Of a stretch of 37,891 nucleotides of DNA, positions 7,879 through 16,195 are shown in pieces. The notes under the pieces are model-generated. The model made no database searches. It was given only the letters and a program-made list of their open reading frames with translations, and was not told the origin of the DNA. Source of the DNA: an uncultured Collinsella sp. (GTDB lineage Bacteria; Actinomycetota; Coriobacteriia; Coriobacteriales; Coriobacteriaceae); NCBI GenBank assembly GCA_900549065.1, contig URNC01000004.1, positions 1 to 37,891 on the forward strand, given 5' to 3'. Position 1 is the first letter of the stretch; each line of letters begins with the position of its first letter. The position numbers were made by a program, and so were the translations under genes.

Positions 7879-8784
7879 ATGTCCGATTCCGTTGACACGA
7901 CGGTCGATACGACCTCGTCGCGCGAGCGCATCAAGCGTGCCCTTTCCCACGGCAAGAAGGGCCGCATCAACAAGGACCTGTCCAACAAGATCATGCTTGG
8001 CGTGTTCCGTGCCGCTGCCTACATCACCACGCTGGTGCTGGTCGCTATCATCGTCTACGTGGTCATCAACGGCCTGCCACACATCTCGCTCGACTTTATC
8101 TTCGGTTGGCCCCAGGGCGTCAACGCCGAGGGCGGTATTTGGCCCACGATCGTCTCGACCGTCTATGTGACGGCGCTCGCCATGCTTATCTGCACGCCGA
8201 TCGCTGTGCTGGCAGCCGTCTATCTGGCCGAGTACGCCAAGCAGGGCAAGGTCGTCGAGCTCATTCGCTACGCTGCTGACGCTTTGGCCTCGGTGCCCTC
8301 CATCGTTATGGGTCTGTTTGGCTACGCCTTGTTTGTCGAAGCCATGGGCTTGGGCCTTTCGATGGTCTCTGCCGCCCTGGCACTCGCGCTCTTGATGCTT
8401 CCCATCGTCATGCGCACCACCGAAGAGGCCATTCGCGCCGTTCCGCGCTATATCCGTTGGGGCGCGTACGGTCTGGGCGCCACCAAGTGGCAGGTTGTCT
8501 CCAAGATCGTGCTTCCTTCTGCCTTTGGCCGTATTGCCACGGGCATCGTCCTCGCCATCGGCCGTGCCATTGGCGAGACCGCGGTGGTGCTCTACACCAT
8601 GGGGCAGGCCATCAATCTACCTATTTCGCCGCTCGATTCCGGCCGCCCCATGACGGTTCACCTGTACCTGCTTGCCAACGACGGCATCAACATGAACGCA
8701 GCCTACGGCACCGCGCTCTTGCTGATGGTGATCATTCTGGCCTTCAACCTGTTTGCGCGCTTCCTGTCGCGCAAGCGTCGCTAG
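7879..8784 (+). CDS. pstA: Phosphate ABC transporter permease PstA
   Basis: This is the second membrane subunit of the Pst transporter, 301 aa, with a charged N-terminal tail of about 35 residues followed by six membrane segments. The coupling loop is RAVPRYIRWGAYGLGATKWQ. DALASVPSIVMGLFG is the counterpart of the PstC pore segment. It begins three bases after the pstC stop with a G-rich ribosome-binding site overlapping the pstC end. The C-terminus ends in a basic cluster (RKRR), as expected for a cytoplasmic end. Its position between pstC and pstB is canonical. Confidence 0.94.
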   Translation: MSDSVDTTVDTTSSRERIKRALSHGKKGRINKDLSNKIMLGVFRAAAYITTLVLVAIIVYVVINGLPHISLDFIFGWPQGVNAEGGIWPTIVSTVYVTALAMLICTPIAVLAAVYLAEYAKQGKVVELIRYAADALASVPSIVMGLFGYALFVEAMGLGLSMVSAALALALLMLPIVMRTTEEAIRAVPRYIRWGAYGLGATKWQVVSKIVLPSAFGRIATGIVLAIGRAIGETAVVLYTMGQAINLPISPLDSGRPMTVHLYLLANDGINMNAAYGTALLLMVIILAFNLFARFLSRKRR

Positions 8785-8796
8785 TTAAGGAGTCCC

Positions 8797-9600
<804 letters not shown>

Positions 9601-9692
9601 TCGGTGCGACTAGTCCCAAGCCGATCGGACCTGGTCCGGTGCGTATTCACTGTGCGGGCGGCATGACCGCACCCAACTGATTGGAGTGAACC

Positions 9693-10550
9693 ATGCGCAA
9701 ACTGTTTTCCCGTCAGCTCATCGAGGCCCGTCACGAGATGCTGAGCATCTACGAGGCCGTCGATTTGGCCCTCCACGATGCCGTGAAGGCCTATGTGACC
9801 GACGACCGCAAGCTCGCCACCAAGACCAAGAAGCGCACGCTTTCGATTGACGCACGCTGCGCTAACTTGGAGGCCGTCTGCTACAACCTGATTGCCACGC
9901 AGTCACCGGTCGCCTCCGACTTCCGCTTGCTGCAGACGATCATCTACGTCGACTTTAACCTGCAGCGCATGACCGATAAGGTTCGCCAGATTTGCCGCGC
10001 CACGCGTCATATGATCAAGGCCGACATCTCGCTGCCCAAGGAGCTTGTCGGCTCGGTCGAGGCCGAGGCTGAGGCCGTCTACCAGGTGCTGGGCTCTTCG
10101 CTTTCTGCGCTCGTCACCAACGACATGTCCATCATCTGCAACTTGGCCGTCGAGGACGAGCCAGTGCACGCCGCCTACGAGAAGTTCTTCCGCACCTTTA
10201 ACCGCATGGACACGGGCGATTTTATGGACGACGACAGCAACTATGACGACCTGCGCCGCGCCATCATGGTATCGCGCTATCTCGATCGCATCGCCTCGAT
10301 TTCCATCGATGCCGCCTGCCGTCTGACCTTCCTGTTGACCGGACAGCGTATGACTGCCGGTGATATCGCCTGCACTGATGAGGATGAGCTCGAGAGCATG
10401 CGCGTGCCTTCGGGCGAGGGTGTTATCATGAGGCCCGCCGTCGATGCACGCTACGTTGCCAAGGTGCCCGTTAACGAGGTCAGCGAGGGTCTTCGCTACC
10501 TGCTCGATCATCTTGAGGATGAGGACGATGGCGAGGACGACGAGGAGTAA
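9693..10550 (+). CDS. phoU: Phosphate signalling/uptake regulator PhoU
   Basis: PhoU is a cytoplasmic helical-bundle protein that restrains PstSCAB and its sensor kinase when phosphate is plentiful. The 285-aa protein contains two three-helix PhoU repeats; the first includes DARCANLEAVCYNLIATQSP and is followed by ASDFRLLQTI. A C-terminal acidic tail of about 15 residues (Glu/Asp) is unusual for plain PhoU and gives the protein more than the family's common 220-240 aa. GGAGTG before ATG 9693 is the ribosome-binding site. No phoR/phoB-type two-component genes lie nearby, so the partner kinase must be elsewhere. Confidence 0.9.
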   Translation: MRKLFSRQLIEARHEMLSIYEAVDLALHDAVKAYVTDDRKLATKTKKRTLSIDARCANLEAVCYNLIATQSPVASDFRLLQTIIYVDFNLQRMTDKVRQICRATRHMIKADISLPKELVGSVEAEAEAVYQVLGSSLSALVTNDMSIICNLAVEDEPVHAAYEKFFRTFNRMDTGDFMDDDSNYDDLRRAIMVSRYLDRIASISIDAACRLTFLLTGQRMTAGDIACTDEDELESMRVPSGEGVIMRPAVDARYVAKVPVNEVSEGLRYLLDHLEDEDDGEDDEE

Positions 10551-10587
10551 GTAACCCCGTTCGTCGAAAGATTGTAAATACCTAAGT

Positions 10588-10619
10588 GAGCGCGGCCTTG
10601 CACATGCGGGGCCGCGCTC
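10588..10619 (+). terminator. GC-rich hairpin after phoU, weak terminator
   Basis: A perfect 10-bp stem GAGCGCGGCC/GGCCGCGCTC (10588-10597 with 10610-10619) lies 37 bases after the phoU stop. Only TTGCGTT follows, so intrinsic termination may be incomplete and some transcription may continue into yggS. Confidence 0.6.
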
Positions 10620-10669
10620 TTGCGTTAGCATGGGACTACTTGTTTGGCTGTCAGCGGAGGCGATTGGCA

Positions 10670-11407
10670 ATGGATAACTATTTGGACTTGATGCGCGCTC
10701 GCCGCGAGCAGATTCTGGAACGTTTTTATGCGGCGCTCGATCGCGCGGGCCGTCCCCACGACGCCGCGAGCCTCATTGCCGTGTCCAAGACCGTTGGTGT
10801 CGATGAGACCGTTGCCGCCATCCAGGCGGGGTATCGCCATTTTGCCGAGAACCGCCCGCAGGAGCTGGTTCGCAAGCTCACGGGTCTGGCGGAGCATCCG
10901 GAGCTGCCCGAGGTGCGCTTCGATATGATCGGCAACCTGCAGACCAATAAGATCAATGCGGTGCTGGGCTCAGCCGAGCTGATTCACTCGGTGGGTTCGC
11001 TGCATCTGGCGCAGGCGATCTCGAGCCGTGCTGTTCGCAAGATTGAGGCAGGCGAACTCGTCGGCCCCCAGCGTGTGCTCATTGAGGTCAATGTGAGTGG
11101 TGAGGAGTCGAAGGGAGGCTTTTCACCCGATGAGATTCGCGCCGCCGCGGGTGAGCTTGCAGAACTTGAGGGAATTTGCGTACAGGGGCTTATGACTATG
11201 GCGCCCCGGGGGAATAAGGATGTGGCACGCCGCACCTTTGCGGGGCTTCGTGAGCTGAGGGATGAGCTGGAGGCGGCGCATCCTGATTTGAACCTGCCTG
11301 AGCTTTCCTGCGGTATGAGCGAGGACTTTGAGTCTGCCCTTGAGGAGGGCTCTACGCTCGTTCGCCTGGGCAGGGTAGTATTTAGCCCGGAGTTTGCAGT
11401 AAAATAA
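10670..11407 (+). CDS. YggS/YlmE family PLP-binding homeostasis protein
   Basis: This is a single-domain, alanine-racemase-fold protein that binds pyridoxal phosphate and helps keep vitamin B6 and amino-acid pools balanced; no catalytic reaction is established. The 245-aa protein has the Schiff-base lysine in LIAVSKTV. It also has FAENRPQELVRK, the IGNLQTNK block, VNVSGEESKGGF and the C-terminal phosphate-binding CGMSEDFESALEEGSTLVRLG. ATG 10670 has GGAGG at 10656-10660; upstream in-frame GTG 10586 would run through the hairpin and is rejected. In Gram-positives this gene (ylmE) lies beside sepF, as here. Confidence 0.93.
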   Translation: MDNYLDLMRARREQILERFYAALDRAGRPHDAASLIAVSKTVGVDETVAAIQAGYRHFAENRPQELVRKLTGLAEHPELPEVRFDMIGNLQTNKINAVLGSAELIHSVGSLHLAQAISSRAVRKIEAGELVGPQRVLIEVNVSGEESKGGFSPDEIRAAAGELAELEGICVQGLMTMAPRGNKDVARRTFAGLRELRDELEAAHPDLNLPELSCGMSEDFESALEEGSTLVRLGRVVFSPEFAVK

Positions 11408-11467
11408 GGCTCTGAAGTGCGCACTGATTATCGGGGCGCCTGCACTAAACCGCGAGAGGACACAACC

Positions 11468-12190
11468 ATGGGCTTCCTTGACGAGATTAAAAATAAGATG
11501 CACCTGGGCGGCCAGCAGGGTTACGACCAGGGTTATGGCCAGGACGACGACTACGGCTACGATGACGGCTACGACGATGGCTATCAGAACAACGGCTACA
11601 GTGGTGCTTCGGGCGAGGGCTTCTACACCCAAGACGAGCCGAGCAACGGCCTGCTTGGCCAGACGCGCCGCGGTGAAGCTGAGTCGGTTGCCGTGTATAC
11701 GCGCTCCGGTCAGCTGGTCGGCGATGACTCCCGCCATGCCACGACGTATAACCCGCCTTCGCGCTCGCAGGACAGTGTTGCGAGCGGTTATCGTCCTGGT
11801 GCCTATGACACGCCGTCGAGCTACGCCGAGAATACCCGCGCCCGTGCCGCCGCTGCACCCGCGCCTGCACCGAGCGATGCCTCGGCCTATGCGAGCAATA
11901 TCATCAACGCCACGCCGCAGCTGCCGGCCTATGTCCTGCGCCCCGAGAGCTATGACGACGTGGAGACCGTGGTGCGCCGCGTTCGCACCAAGCAGCCTGT
12001 CGCACTGATTTTTGTGGGCGTACGCACCGAAGTTGCCAAGCGCGTCTTGGACTTCTCTTACGGCTTTGCCTGCGGTCTGGGTGCCACGGTCAAGGAGGTG
12101 GGCGACCGCGTGTTCATGGTGCTGCCCGCCGGTTGCGAGGTCAAAGATTCCGATCTCAAGAAGCTTCGTGCCGACGGCTACCTTAAGTAA
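11468..12190 (+). CDS. sepF: Cell division protein SepF
   Basis: SepF anchors FtsZ filaments to the membrane and is the main FtsZ anchor in bacteria lacking FtsA. The 240-aa protein starts with the amphipathic membrane-targeting helix MGFLDEIKNKM. A long Gly/Tyr/Asp/Gln-rich low-complexity stretch (about residues 14-45) and an Ala/Pro linker follow. The SepF dimerisation domain runs from about residue 150 to the end (YVLRPESYDDVETVVRRVR, VLDFSYGFACGLGA, VFMVLPAGCEV). ATG 11468 has GAGAGGA at 11454-11460; the in-frame GTG 11417 is not supported. Its TAA stop is in the same frame as yggT and only 21 bases before its likely start. Confidence 0.94.
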   Translation: MGFLDEIKNKMHLGGQQGYDQGYGQDDDYGYDDGYDDGYQNNGYSGASGEGFYTQDEPSNGLLGQTRRGEAESVAVYTRSGQLVGDDSRHATTYNPPSRSQDSVASGYRPGAYDTPSSYAENTRARAAAAPAPAPSDASAYASNIINATPQLPAYVLRPESYDDVETVVRRVRTKQPVALIFVGVRTEVAKRVLDFSYGFACGLGATVKEVGDRVFMVLPAGCEVKDSDLKKLRADGYLK

Positions 12191-12211
12191 AGACAAGACG
12201 AGGAGATTCCC

Positions 12212-12493
12212 ATCAACATCTACACTATCGTCCAGCTGGTCAACACGCTGTTCAACTTCTATTCCACGCTCATTGTCGTCTACTGCTTTATGACGTGGAT
12301 TCCCATGAAGCAGGGTGGTTTGCTTCAGGATATTGCCGCGGTGCTTGATAGCGTGTGCGGTCCGTGGCTTAACCTGTTCCGTCGTTTCATCCCGCCGATG
12401 GGCGGTATCGATTTTTCGCCGGTCGTTGCGATTATTGCGTTGCAGTTGGTGCAGAGGCTGGTTCTGCAGCTTCTTATAGGTATACTCGTGTAG
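12212..12493 (+). CDS. YggT/YlmG family membrane protein, apparent ATC start
   Basis: YggT/YlmG proteins are small two-pass membrane proteins, conserved next to sepF and linked to division and membrane organisation; their biochemical role is unclear. The 93-aa product has a first hydrophobic segment (IYTIVQLVNTLFNFYSTL onward), the family motif TWIPM, a short loop RRFIPPMGGIDFSP and a second segment rich in Ile/Leu/Val. No ATG, GTG or TTG lies in frame between the sepF stop and 12290, and starting at ATG 12290 would delete the first membrane segment. AGGAG at 12201-12205 sits six bases before ATC 12212, so I place the start there. A base error (ATG read as ATC) cannot be excluded. Confidence 0.8.
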   Translation: MNIYTIVQLVNTLFNFYSTLIVVYCFMTWIPMKQGGLLQDIAAVLDSVCGPWLNLFRRFIPPMGGIDFSPVVAIIALQLVQRLVLQLLIGILV

Positions 12494-12554
12494 AACTGAC
12501 TTAGTAACTTACGTCGGGCGTGTAGCGCCGAGGCGATGAAAAAGGAGACTTGTT

Positions 12555-13229
12555 ATGGCTATTACCCCTGCAGACATCCAGGCTCAGACTTTCTCTGAGG
12601 CCAAGCGTGGCTACGATCCTGCTGAGGTCGACGTCTTCTTGGAGACGCTGTCCTCCGAGGTTGACGCTATGCTCGCTAAGATCGTCGACCTTAAGGGTCG
12701 TCTGACTGCTACCGAGCAGCAGCTTGCCGATGCGCAGGCTCAGCTTGCCCAAGCTCAGGATGCCACCGCCCAGGCCGTTCCTGCCGCCCCCGTGGCTGCT
12801 CCCGCCCCTGACTTCTCCGCTCAGGAGCGCCAGATTTCCGCTGCCCTGATCGCTGCCCAGCAGACCGCTGAGACTATCGTCAACGATGCTAACGAGAACG
12901 CTGAGCGTATCCGCAACGAGGCTGACGCCAAGGCCCGCGAGGTTATCCGCCAGGCTCTGACCGAGAAGCAGGCCGAGCTCGAGGAGATCGATCGTCTCAA
13001 GGCTTCCCGTGAGGAGTTCAAGGCAGAGTATCTCAAGCTCATCCAGCACTTCATGGACGATGCCCAGAATTCCTTCCCGGCCGATCTGATGGCCTCCACG
13101 CCGGTCGGTTCTGCCGCTTCTCCTGCAGTGACTGTTCCCGCCGAGCCGCTGCCCGTCGCTGACCCGGTTGTCCCCGTGGCCGATCCCTTCGCCCCGATCG
13201 ACAACTTTGCTGCCGACGACCTGGACTAA
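12555..13229 (+). CDS. divIVA: DivIVA/Wag31-like polar coiled-coil protein
   Basis: DivIVA proteins sense negative membrane curvature at poles and septa and organise cell-wall growth. The 224-aa protein has the conserved N-terminal membrane-binding block ITPADIQAQTFSEAKRGYDPAE, written here as two parts: ITPADIQAQTF and AKRGYDPAEVDVFLETL. Two coiled-coil regions follow (about residues 30-75 and 95-175, with LEEIDRLKASREEF), split by an Ala/Pro linker, and the tail is acidic and Pro-rich. AAAGGAG precedes ATG 12555. It closes the sepF-yggT-divIVA set and is followed by a strong terminator. In Actinomycetota this protein is often essential for polar growth; that role here is inferred. Confidence 0.92.
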   Translation: MAITPADIQAQTFSEAKRGYDPAEVDVFLETLSSEVDAMLAKIVDLKGRLTATEQQLADAQAQLAQAQDATAQAVPAAPVAAPAPDFSAQERQISAALIAAQQTAETIVNDANENAERIRNEADAKAREVIRQALTEKQAELEEIDRLKASREEFKAEYLKLIQHFMDDAQNSFPADLMASTPVGSAASPAVTVPAEPLPVADPVVPVADPFAPIDNFAADDLD

Positions 13230-13255
13230 CATTCGGCCTACAATTTAGTGCCTAG

Positions 13256-13286
13256 AAAGGACCCGCAGCTTGCGGGTCCTTTTTTA
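13256..13286 (+). terminator. Rho-independent terminator of divIVA
   Basis: A perfect 12-bp stem (13256-13267 with 13271-13282) with a three-base loop runs into a T-run ending at 13286. It ends the sepF-yggT-divIVA transcript. Confidence 0.93.
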
Positions 13287-13310
13287 TGACTGTGCCGGAG
13301 TGCGTAACAT

Positions 13311-13348
13311 AAAAAACCGAGCCCTGCACATAATGGCGCAGAACTCGG
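13311..13348 (-). terminator. Terminator of the minus-strand nitroreductase gene
   Basis: Read on the minus strand, an 11-bp stem with two G-U pairs (13338-13348 with 13317-13327) is followed by six T residues (A-run 13311-13316 on plus). It faces the divIVA terminator, so the convergent pair is insulated on both sides. Confidence 0.88.
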
Positions 13349-13395
13349 CGAACGGGTGAGCGGTCAAGGGTAGGTTTTAAGGCATGTCCCAAAAC

Positions 13396-13926
13396 CTACT
13401 TGAGGAGGAAGTCGGAGAGGGGAATGGTACGGGCCTCGCGATGCTCGGGATCGGCGATGTGGTCGGCAGGATAGCCACAGACGAGCATGTGATAGGGATA
13501 AACGCCTTTGGGCAGATTGAACTGCTCCTGTGCCACCTCAGGCTTAAAATGGCATACCCAGCACGTTCCCAGGCCCTGCTCGGTGGCCTCCATCATCATC
13601 TGATCGCAAACGATGGATGTATCGATTTCGCTGGAATTCATCTGATCATACGGGCGCACCCAAGCATCATCGGTAACGCTGCAAATAAGGAAGATAAGCG
13701 GAGCGCCAAAGATAGACCCATCACGAGCAAACCGAGGCTGACAAGCAGCAGCCTTCTCCAGAAACTCAGGCGTATCCAACACCATCACACGGGTTGGATG
13801 ATTATTACAAGCAGAAGGAGCAATACGCCCAGCCTCAACAATGGCATCCACCACAGCCTGCTCCACAGCTCGAGCCTCAAACAAACGACAAGAATACCGA
13901 CCCCGAGCCAAATCCAAATACCCCAT
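13396..13926 (-). CDS. Nitroreductase family protein
   Basis: This is a flavin (FMN)-dependent oxidoreductase of the nitroreductase fold, of unknown physiological substrate. The 176-aa protein has the N-terminal FMN-phosphate contact region ARGRYSCRLFEARAV, the RIAPSACNNHPTRV segment and a central IVCDQMMMEATEQGLGTCWV helix. The C-terminal block is FNLPKGVYPYHMLVCGYP. GGAGG at plus 13932-13936 sits five bases before ATG 13926; a TTG at 13938 overlaps that site and is rejected. The length fits small single-domain members that act as homodimers. The gene stands alone between a terminator and a palindrome-rich spacer. Confidence 0.9.
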   Translation of the reverse strand: MGYLDLARGRYSCRLFEARAVEQAVVDAIVEAGRIAPSACNNHPTRVMVLDTPEFLEKAAACQPRFARDGSIFGAPLIFLICSVTDDAWVRPYDQMNSSEIDTSIVCDQMMMEATEQGLGTCWVCHFKPEVAQEQFNLPKGVYPYHMLVCGYPADHIADPEHREARTIPLSDFLLK

Positions 13927-13971
13927 ACGAGCCTCCAAAGCTAATAAAACAACCCAAAACTAAGCAAAAGG

Positions 13972-14030
13972 GTACCCAAAGCAACACTCAGCCAAACGCC
14001 CACCGAATGCCAAAGTGTTCAATTGGGTAC
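13972..14030. repeat. Inverted repeat in the nitroreductase/DUF47 spacer
   Basis: GTACCCAA (13972-13979) and AACACT (13983-13988) pair with AGTGTT (14014-14019) and TTGGGTAC (14023-14030), leaving a symmetric 3-by-3 internal loop. The spacer also holds three direct copies of TCRGCCAAA (R = A or G; at 13988, 14042 and 14071) and a small CCATTG/CAATGG pair. It lies directly upstream of the nitroreductase start on the minus strand, so it may carry its regulatory sites. No protein gene is supported here. Confidence 0.55.
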
Positions 14031-14092
14031 TAAAGGTCCCCTCGGCCAAACCCCCATTGCGCTATAACTATCAGCCAAAGTTCCCAATGGTG

Positions 14093-14198
14093 GTACGTAA
14101 GGCGAAGGGCCGGCCACGGTTTACTTTCGAACGACTCTGCAGAGCAGCCGGAGTGAAAAAGCAAACCGTGGCCGGCCCTTCGCCGGTGGGATACGTAC
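14093..14198. repeat. Large palindromic element, copy 1
   Basis: A perfect 22-bp inverted repeat (14101-14122 with 14163-14184, GC-rich, centred on GGCCGGCC) encloses a 40-base core that contains the palindrome CTCTGCAGAG. An outer pair GTACGTA/TACGTAC (14093-14099 with 14192-14198) extends it with spacers of unequal length. It starts seven bases after the DUF47 stop, so on the minus strand it should act as the end of the pit-DUF47 transcript. Arms and core flanks are similar to the element at 27777-27972, which suggests a dispersed repeat family rather than a simple terminator. Confidence 0.8.
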
Positions 14199-14204
14199 AG
14201 CTAA

Positions 14205-14828
14205 TTAACTGTTCTTCATGACAATCGAATCCACAACATCGGCCACATTCTCGCAGCAGTCGGCGCAGTACTCCAGGAAGGCGTAGACGTCACGCCAAGC
14301 GATGACCTCGAGCGGATCCTTGCCGTTAACGTGCAGGTTGCGCATGGCGTTGATGTAGAGCTCGTCGGCCTCGGACTCGATGGTGTTGATCTGGATGACC
14401 AGCTCGCGCAGCGTTTTGGACTTGCGGTAGTTGGGAAGCTCGACCATCAGGTCTTTCATGGCGCGGCAGGCGTCAGTCACCTTGTGAGCGATGACGATGG
14501 CATCGGGGTGAATGCTCTGGATGTTGGTGAAGTAGACGCGCTGCACGACGCCCTCGATACGGTCAAGCACAGTGTCGAGCGAGCAGCTCATCAGGTCCAG
14601 ATCCTCGCGCTCAAGCGGGGTGATAAAGGCAGTGAGCAAGGCATCCTCGAGCTCATGGTGCTTCTTGTCGGCCGCATGCTCAATCGCATGCATCTCCTCG
14701 AGCATGTCGTGGATCTGCGCGGGATCAAAGTTCTCAAAAATCTTGATGAGCAACTCTGCGGCCTGGACAGCAAGGTCGGCGCAGGCGACGTAGTTGTCAA
14801 AGTAGAACGAATCGGGTTTCTTTGCCAT
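14205..14828 (-). CDS. DUF47 family PhoU-like protein
   Basis: DUF47 proteins are PhoU-related helical-bundle proteins almost always encoded beside PiT phosphate transporters, which they are thought to regulate. The 207-aa protein is all-helical by composition. It has EEMHAIEHAADKKHHELEDA, LDLMSCSLDTVLDRIEGVV, INTIESEADELYINAM and a Cys/Glu-rich last helix EYCADCCENVADVVDSIV, with the metal-binding style Glu/Asp clusters of PhoU. AAAGGA on the minus strand precedes ATG 14828. The gene starts 67 bases after the PiT gene, so the two form an operon. Palindrome copy 1 follows the stop. Confidence 0.9.
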   Translation of the reverse strand: MAKKPDSFYFDNYVACADLAVQAAELLIKIFENFDPAQIHDMLEEMHAIEHAADKKHHELEDALLTAFITPLEREDLDLMSCSLDTVLDRIEGVVQRVYFTNIQSIHPDAIVIAHKVTDACRAMKDLMVELPNYRKSKTLRELVIQINTIESEADELYINAMRNLHVNGKDPLEVIAWRDVYAFLEYCADCCENVADVVDSIVMKNS

Positions 14829-14895
14829 GGGTGGGTCCTTTCGAGGCGAAGACGGGTGGGCGAAGTGTTGCGGTCCAGATGGACGTTCGGTTTGA

Positions 14896-15945
14896 CTAGA
14901 GGAACATCATGAACAGCTTGGCCATGACAAAGCTGATGAGTCCGCAGGCGGGGAAGGTGAAGAACCAGGTGAACATCATGTCCTTGACGACGCCGAAGTT
15001 GATGGCCGAGAGGCGCTTGACGGCACCGACGCCCATGATGGCGCAGGTCTTGATGTGCGTGGAGGACACAGGGATGCCGGTAAGGGTGGCAAGCAGCAGG
15101 TTCGCGGCGCCCGCCAGGTCGGCGGAGAAGCCCTGGTACTTTTCGAGCTTGACCATGCTCTGGCCGACGGACTTGATGATGCGCTCGCCGCCCACGCTGG
15201 TGCCGATGCCCATAGTGGCCGAGCACAGCAGCATAATCCAGATGGGGATGCCTGCATCGCCGACGCTCGTCTGGCCGCTGGCAAAGGCCACGCCTAAAAA
15301 GAGCACGCCGATGAACTTCTGTCCATCCTGCGCGCCGTGCATAAAGCTCATGGCCGCAGCGCTCGCGATCTGAGCGTATTTAAAGAAGACATTGGCACGT
15401 CGCCTGTTGGCGGCGGCGAAAAGAATCGAGACGAGCTTGCACAGGACCCAGCCCATGACAAAGCCCAGGCCGATGGAGAGCGCCAGACCGTAGATGACCT
15501 TCATCCACTCGTGGACGTTGACGCTGCTCGCACCGCCGAGGGCGATGGCGGCACCGGTCAGGCCGGCGATAAGGCTGTGGCTTTGCGAGGTGGGGATGCC
15601 AAAACGCGACGCTGTGGCGCCGTAGACGACGATGGAGAACAGCGCCGCGCATAGGCAGGCGAGCGCCATGGTGCTGTTTCCGCCAAAGTCGACGATATGT
15701 GAGATGGTGTTGGCGACGCTCGCGTTAAAGTGCGTCATGATGAGCACGCCGAGGAAGTTGAATGCGGCGCTCATGAGAATGGCGGCGCGGGCGGGCATGC
15801 AACGCGTAGTGACGCAGGTCGCGATGGCGTTGGGCGCGTCGGTCCATCCATTGACGAAGATGGCGCCCAACGCGAGGATCACGGTGACGGCAAGGACTGG
15901 GTTCGACACAATTTGGCCGAGGAAGGTTGAGAACGTTACGTCCAT
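14896..15945 (-). CDS. PiT family inorganic phosphate transporter
   Basis: PiT proteins are cation-coupled, low-affinity phosphate transporters in the cytoplasmic membrane. The 349-aa protein has about ten hydrophobic segments. The two PD001131-type halves carry NGWTDAPNAIAT near residue 32 and GIPVSSTHIKTCAIMGVGA near the C-terminus, with GIPTSQSHSLIAGLTGA between. The cytoplasmic loop includes FMHGAQDGQKFIGV. The start has only a modest GAGAAAG upstream. Together with the downstream DUF47 gene it makes a second phosphate module, 5 kb from the Pst operon; a low-affinity plus high-affinity pairing is likely. Confidence 0.93.
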   Translation of the reverse strand: MDVTFSTFLGQIVSNPVLAVTVILALGAIFVNGWTDAPNAIATCVTTRCMPARAAILMSAAFNFLGVLIMTHFNASVANTISHIVDFGGNSTMALACLCAALFSIVVYGATASRFGIPTSQSHSLIAGLTGAAIALGGASSVNVHEWMKVIYGLALSIGLGFVMGWVLCKLVSILFAAANRRRANVFFKYAQIASAAAMSFMHGAQDGQKFIGVLFLGVAFASGQTSVGDAGIPIWIMLLCSATMGIGTSVGGERIIKSVGQSMVKLEKYQGFSADLAGAANLLLATLTGIPVSSTHIKTCAIMGVGAVKRLSAINFGVVKDMMFTWFFTFPACGLISFVMAKLFMMFL

Positions 15946-16158
15946 ATATGGGCTTTCTCGAAGTTTGCAGACACGTTACAAAAACATGATAAATCGTATC
16001 ACCTCCTGCGGGTCTCTTTACCGAGTTCTGATGGGAGAAGTGAACTTTTTGGCACTAAAATTGAATATTAGCCCTGTTGACCGCGGGTGTTCTTTTTGCT
16101 AACACGCCATGCGGACACGTGCGATTACTACGACACTCCAAAACCACAGTCTGTTCGC

Positions 16159-16188
16159 TTTACAACATGCAAACATGCGTTCGATAAT
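16159..16188 (+). promoter_or_regulatory. Strong promoter-like sequence at the start of an unknown gene
   Basis: TTTACA (16159-16164) and GATAAT (16183-16188) are each one base off the sigma-A consensus and 18 bases apart. Transcription would start at about 16195-16196, which is the ATG of the next gene, so the mRNA may be leaderless. A second, weaker candidate is TTGACC 16077-16082 with TAACAC 16100-16105. The rest of the 250-base divergent spacer to the PiT gene has no clear gene; a short palindrome TGATA/TATCA lies at 15987-16001. Confidence 0.6.
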
Positions 16189-16195
16189 AGGAGGC

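Noticed and set aside
13988..14080. CRISPR-like direct repeats (TCRGCCAAA copies, R = A or G)
   Set aside because: The units are about nine bases, unevenly spaced and without spacers of constant length; no cas gene is present.
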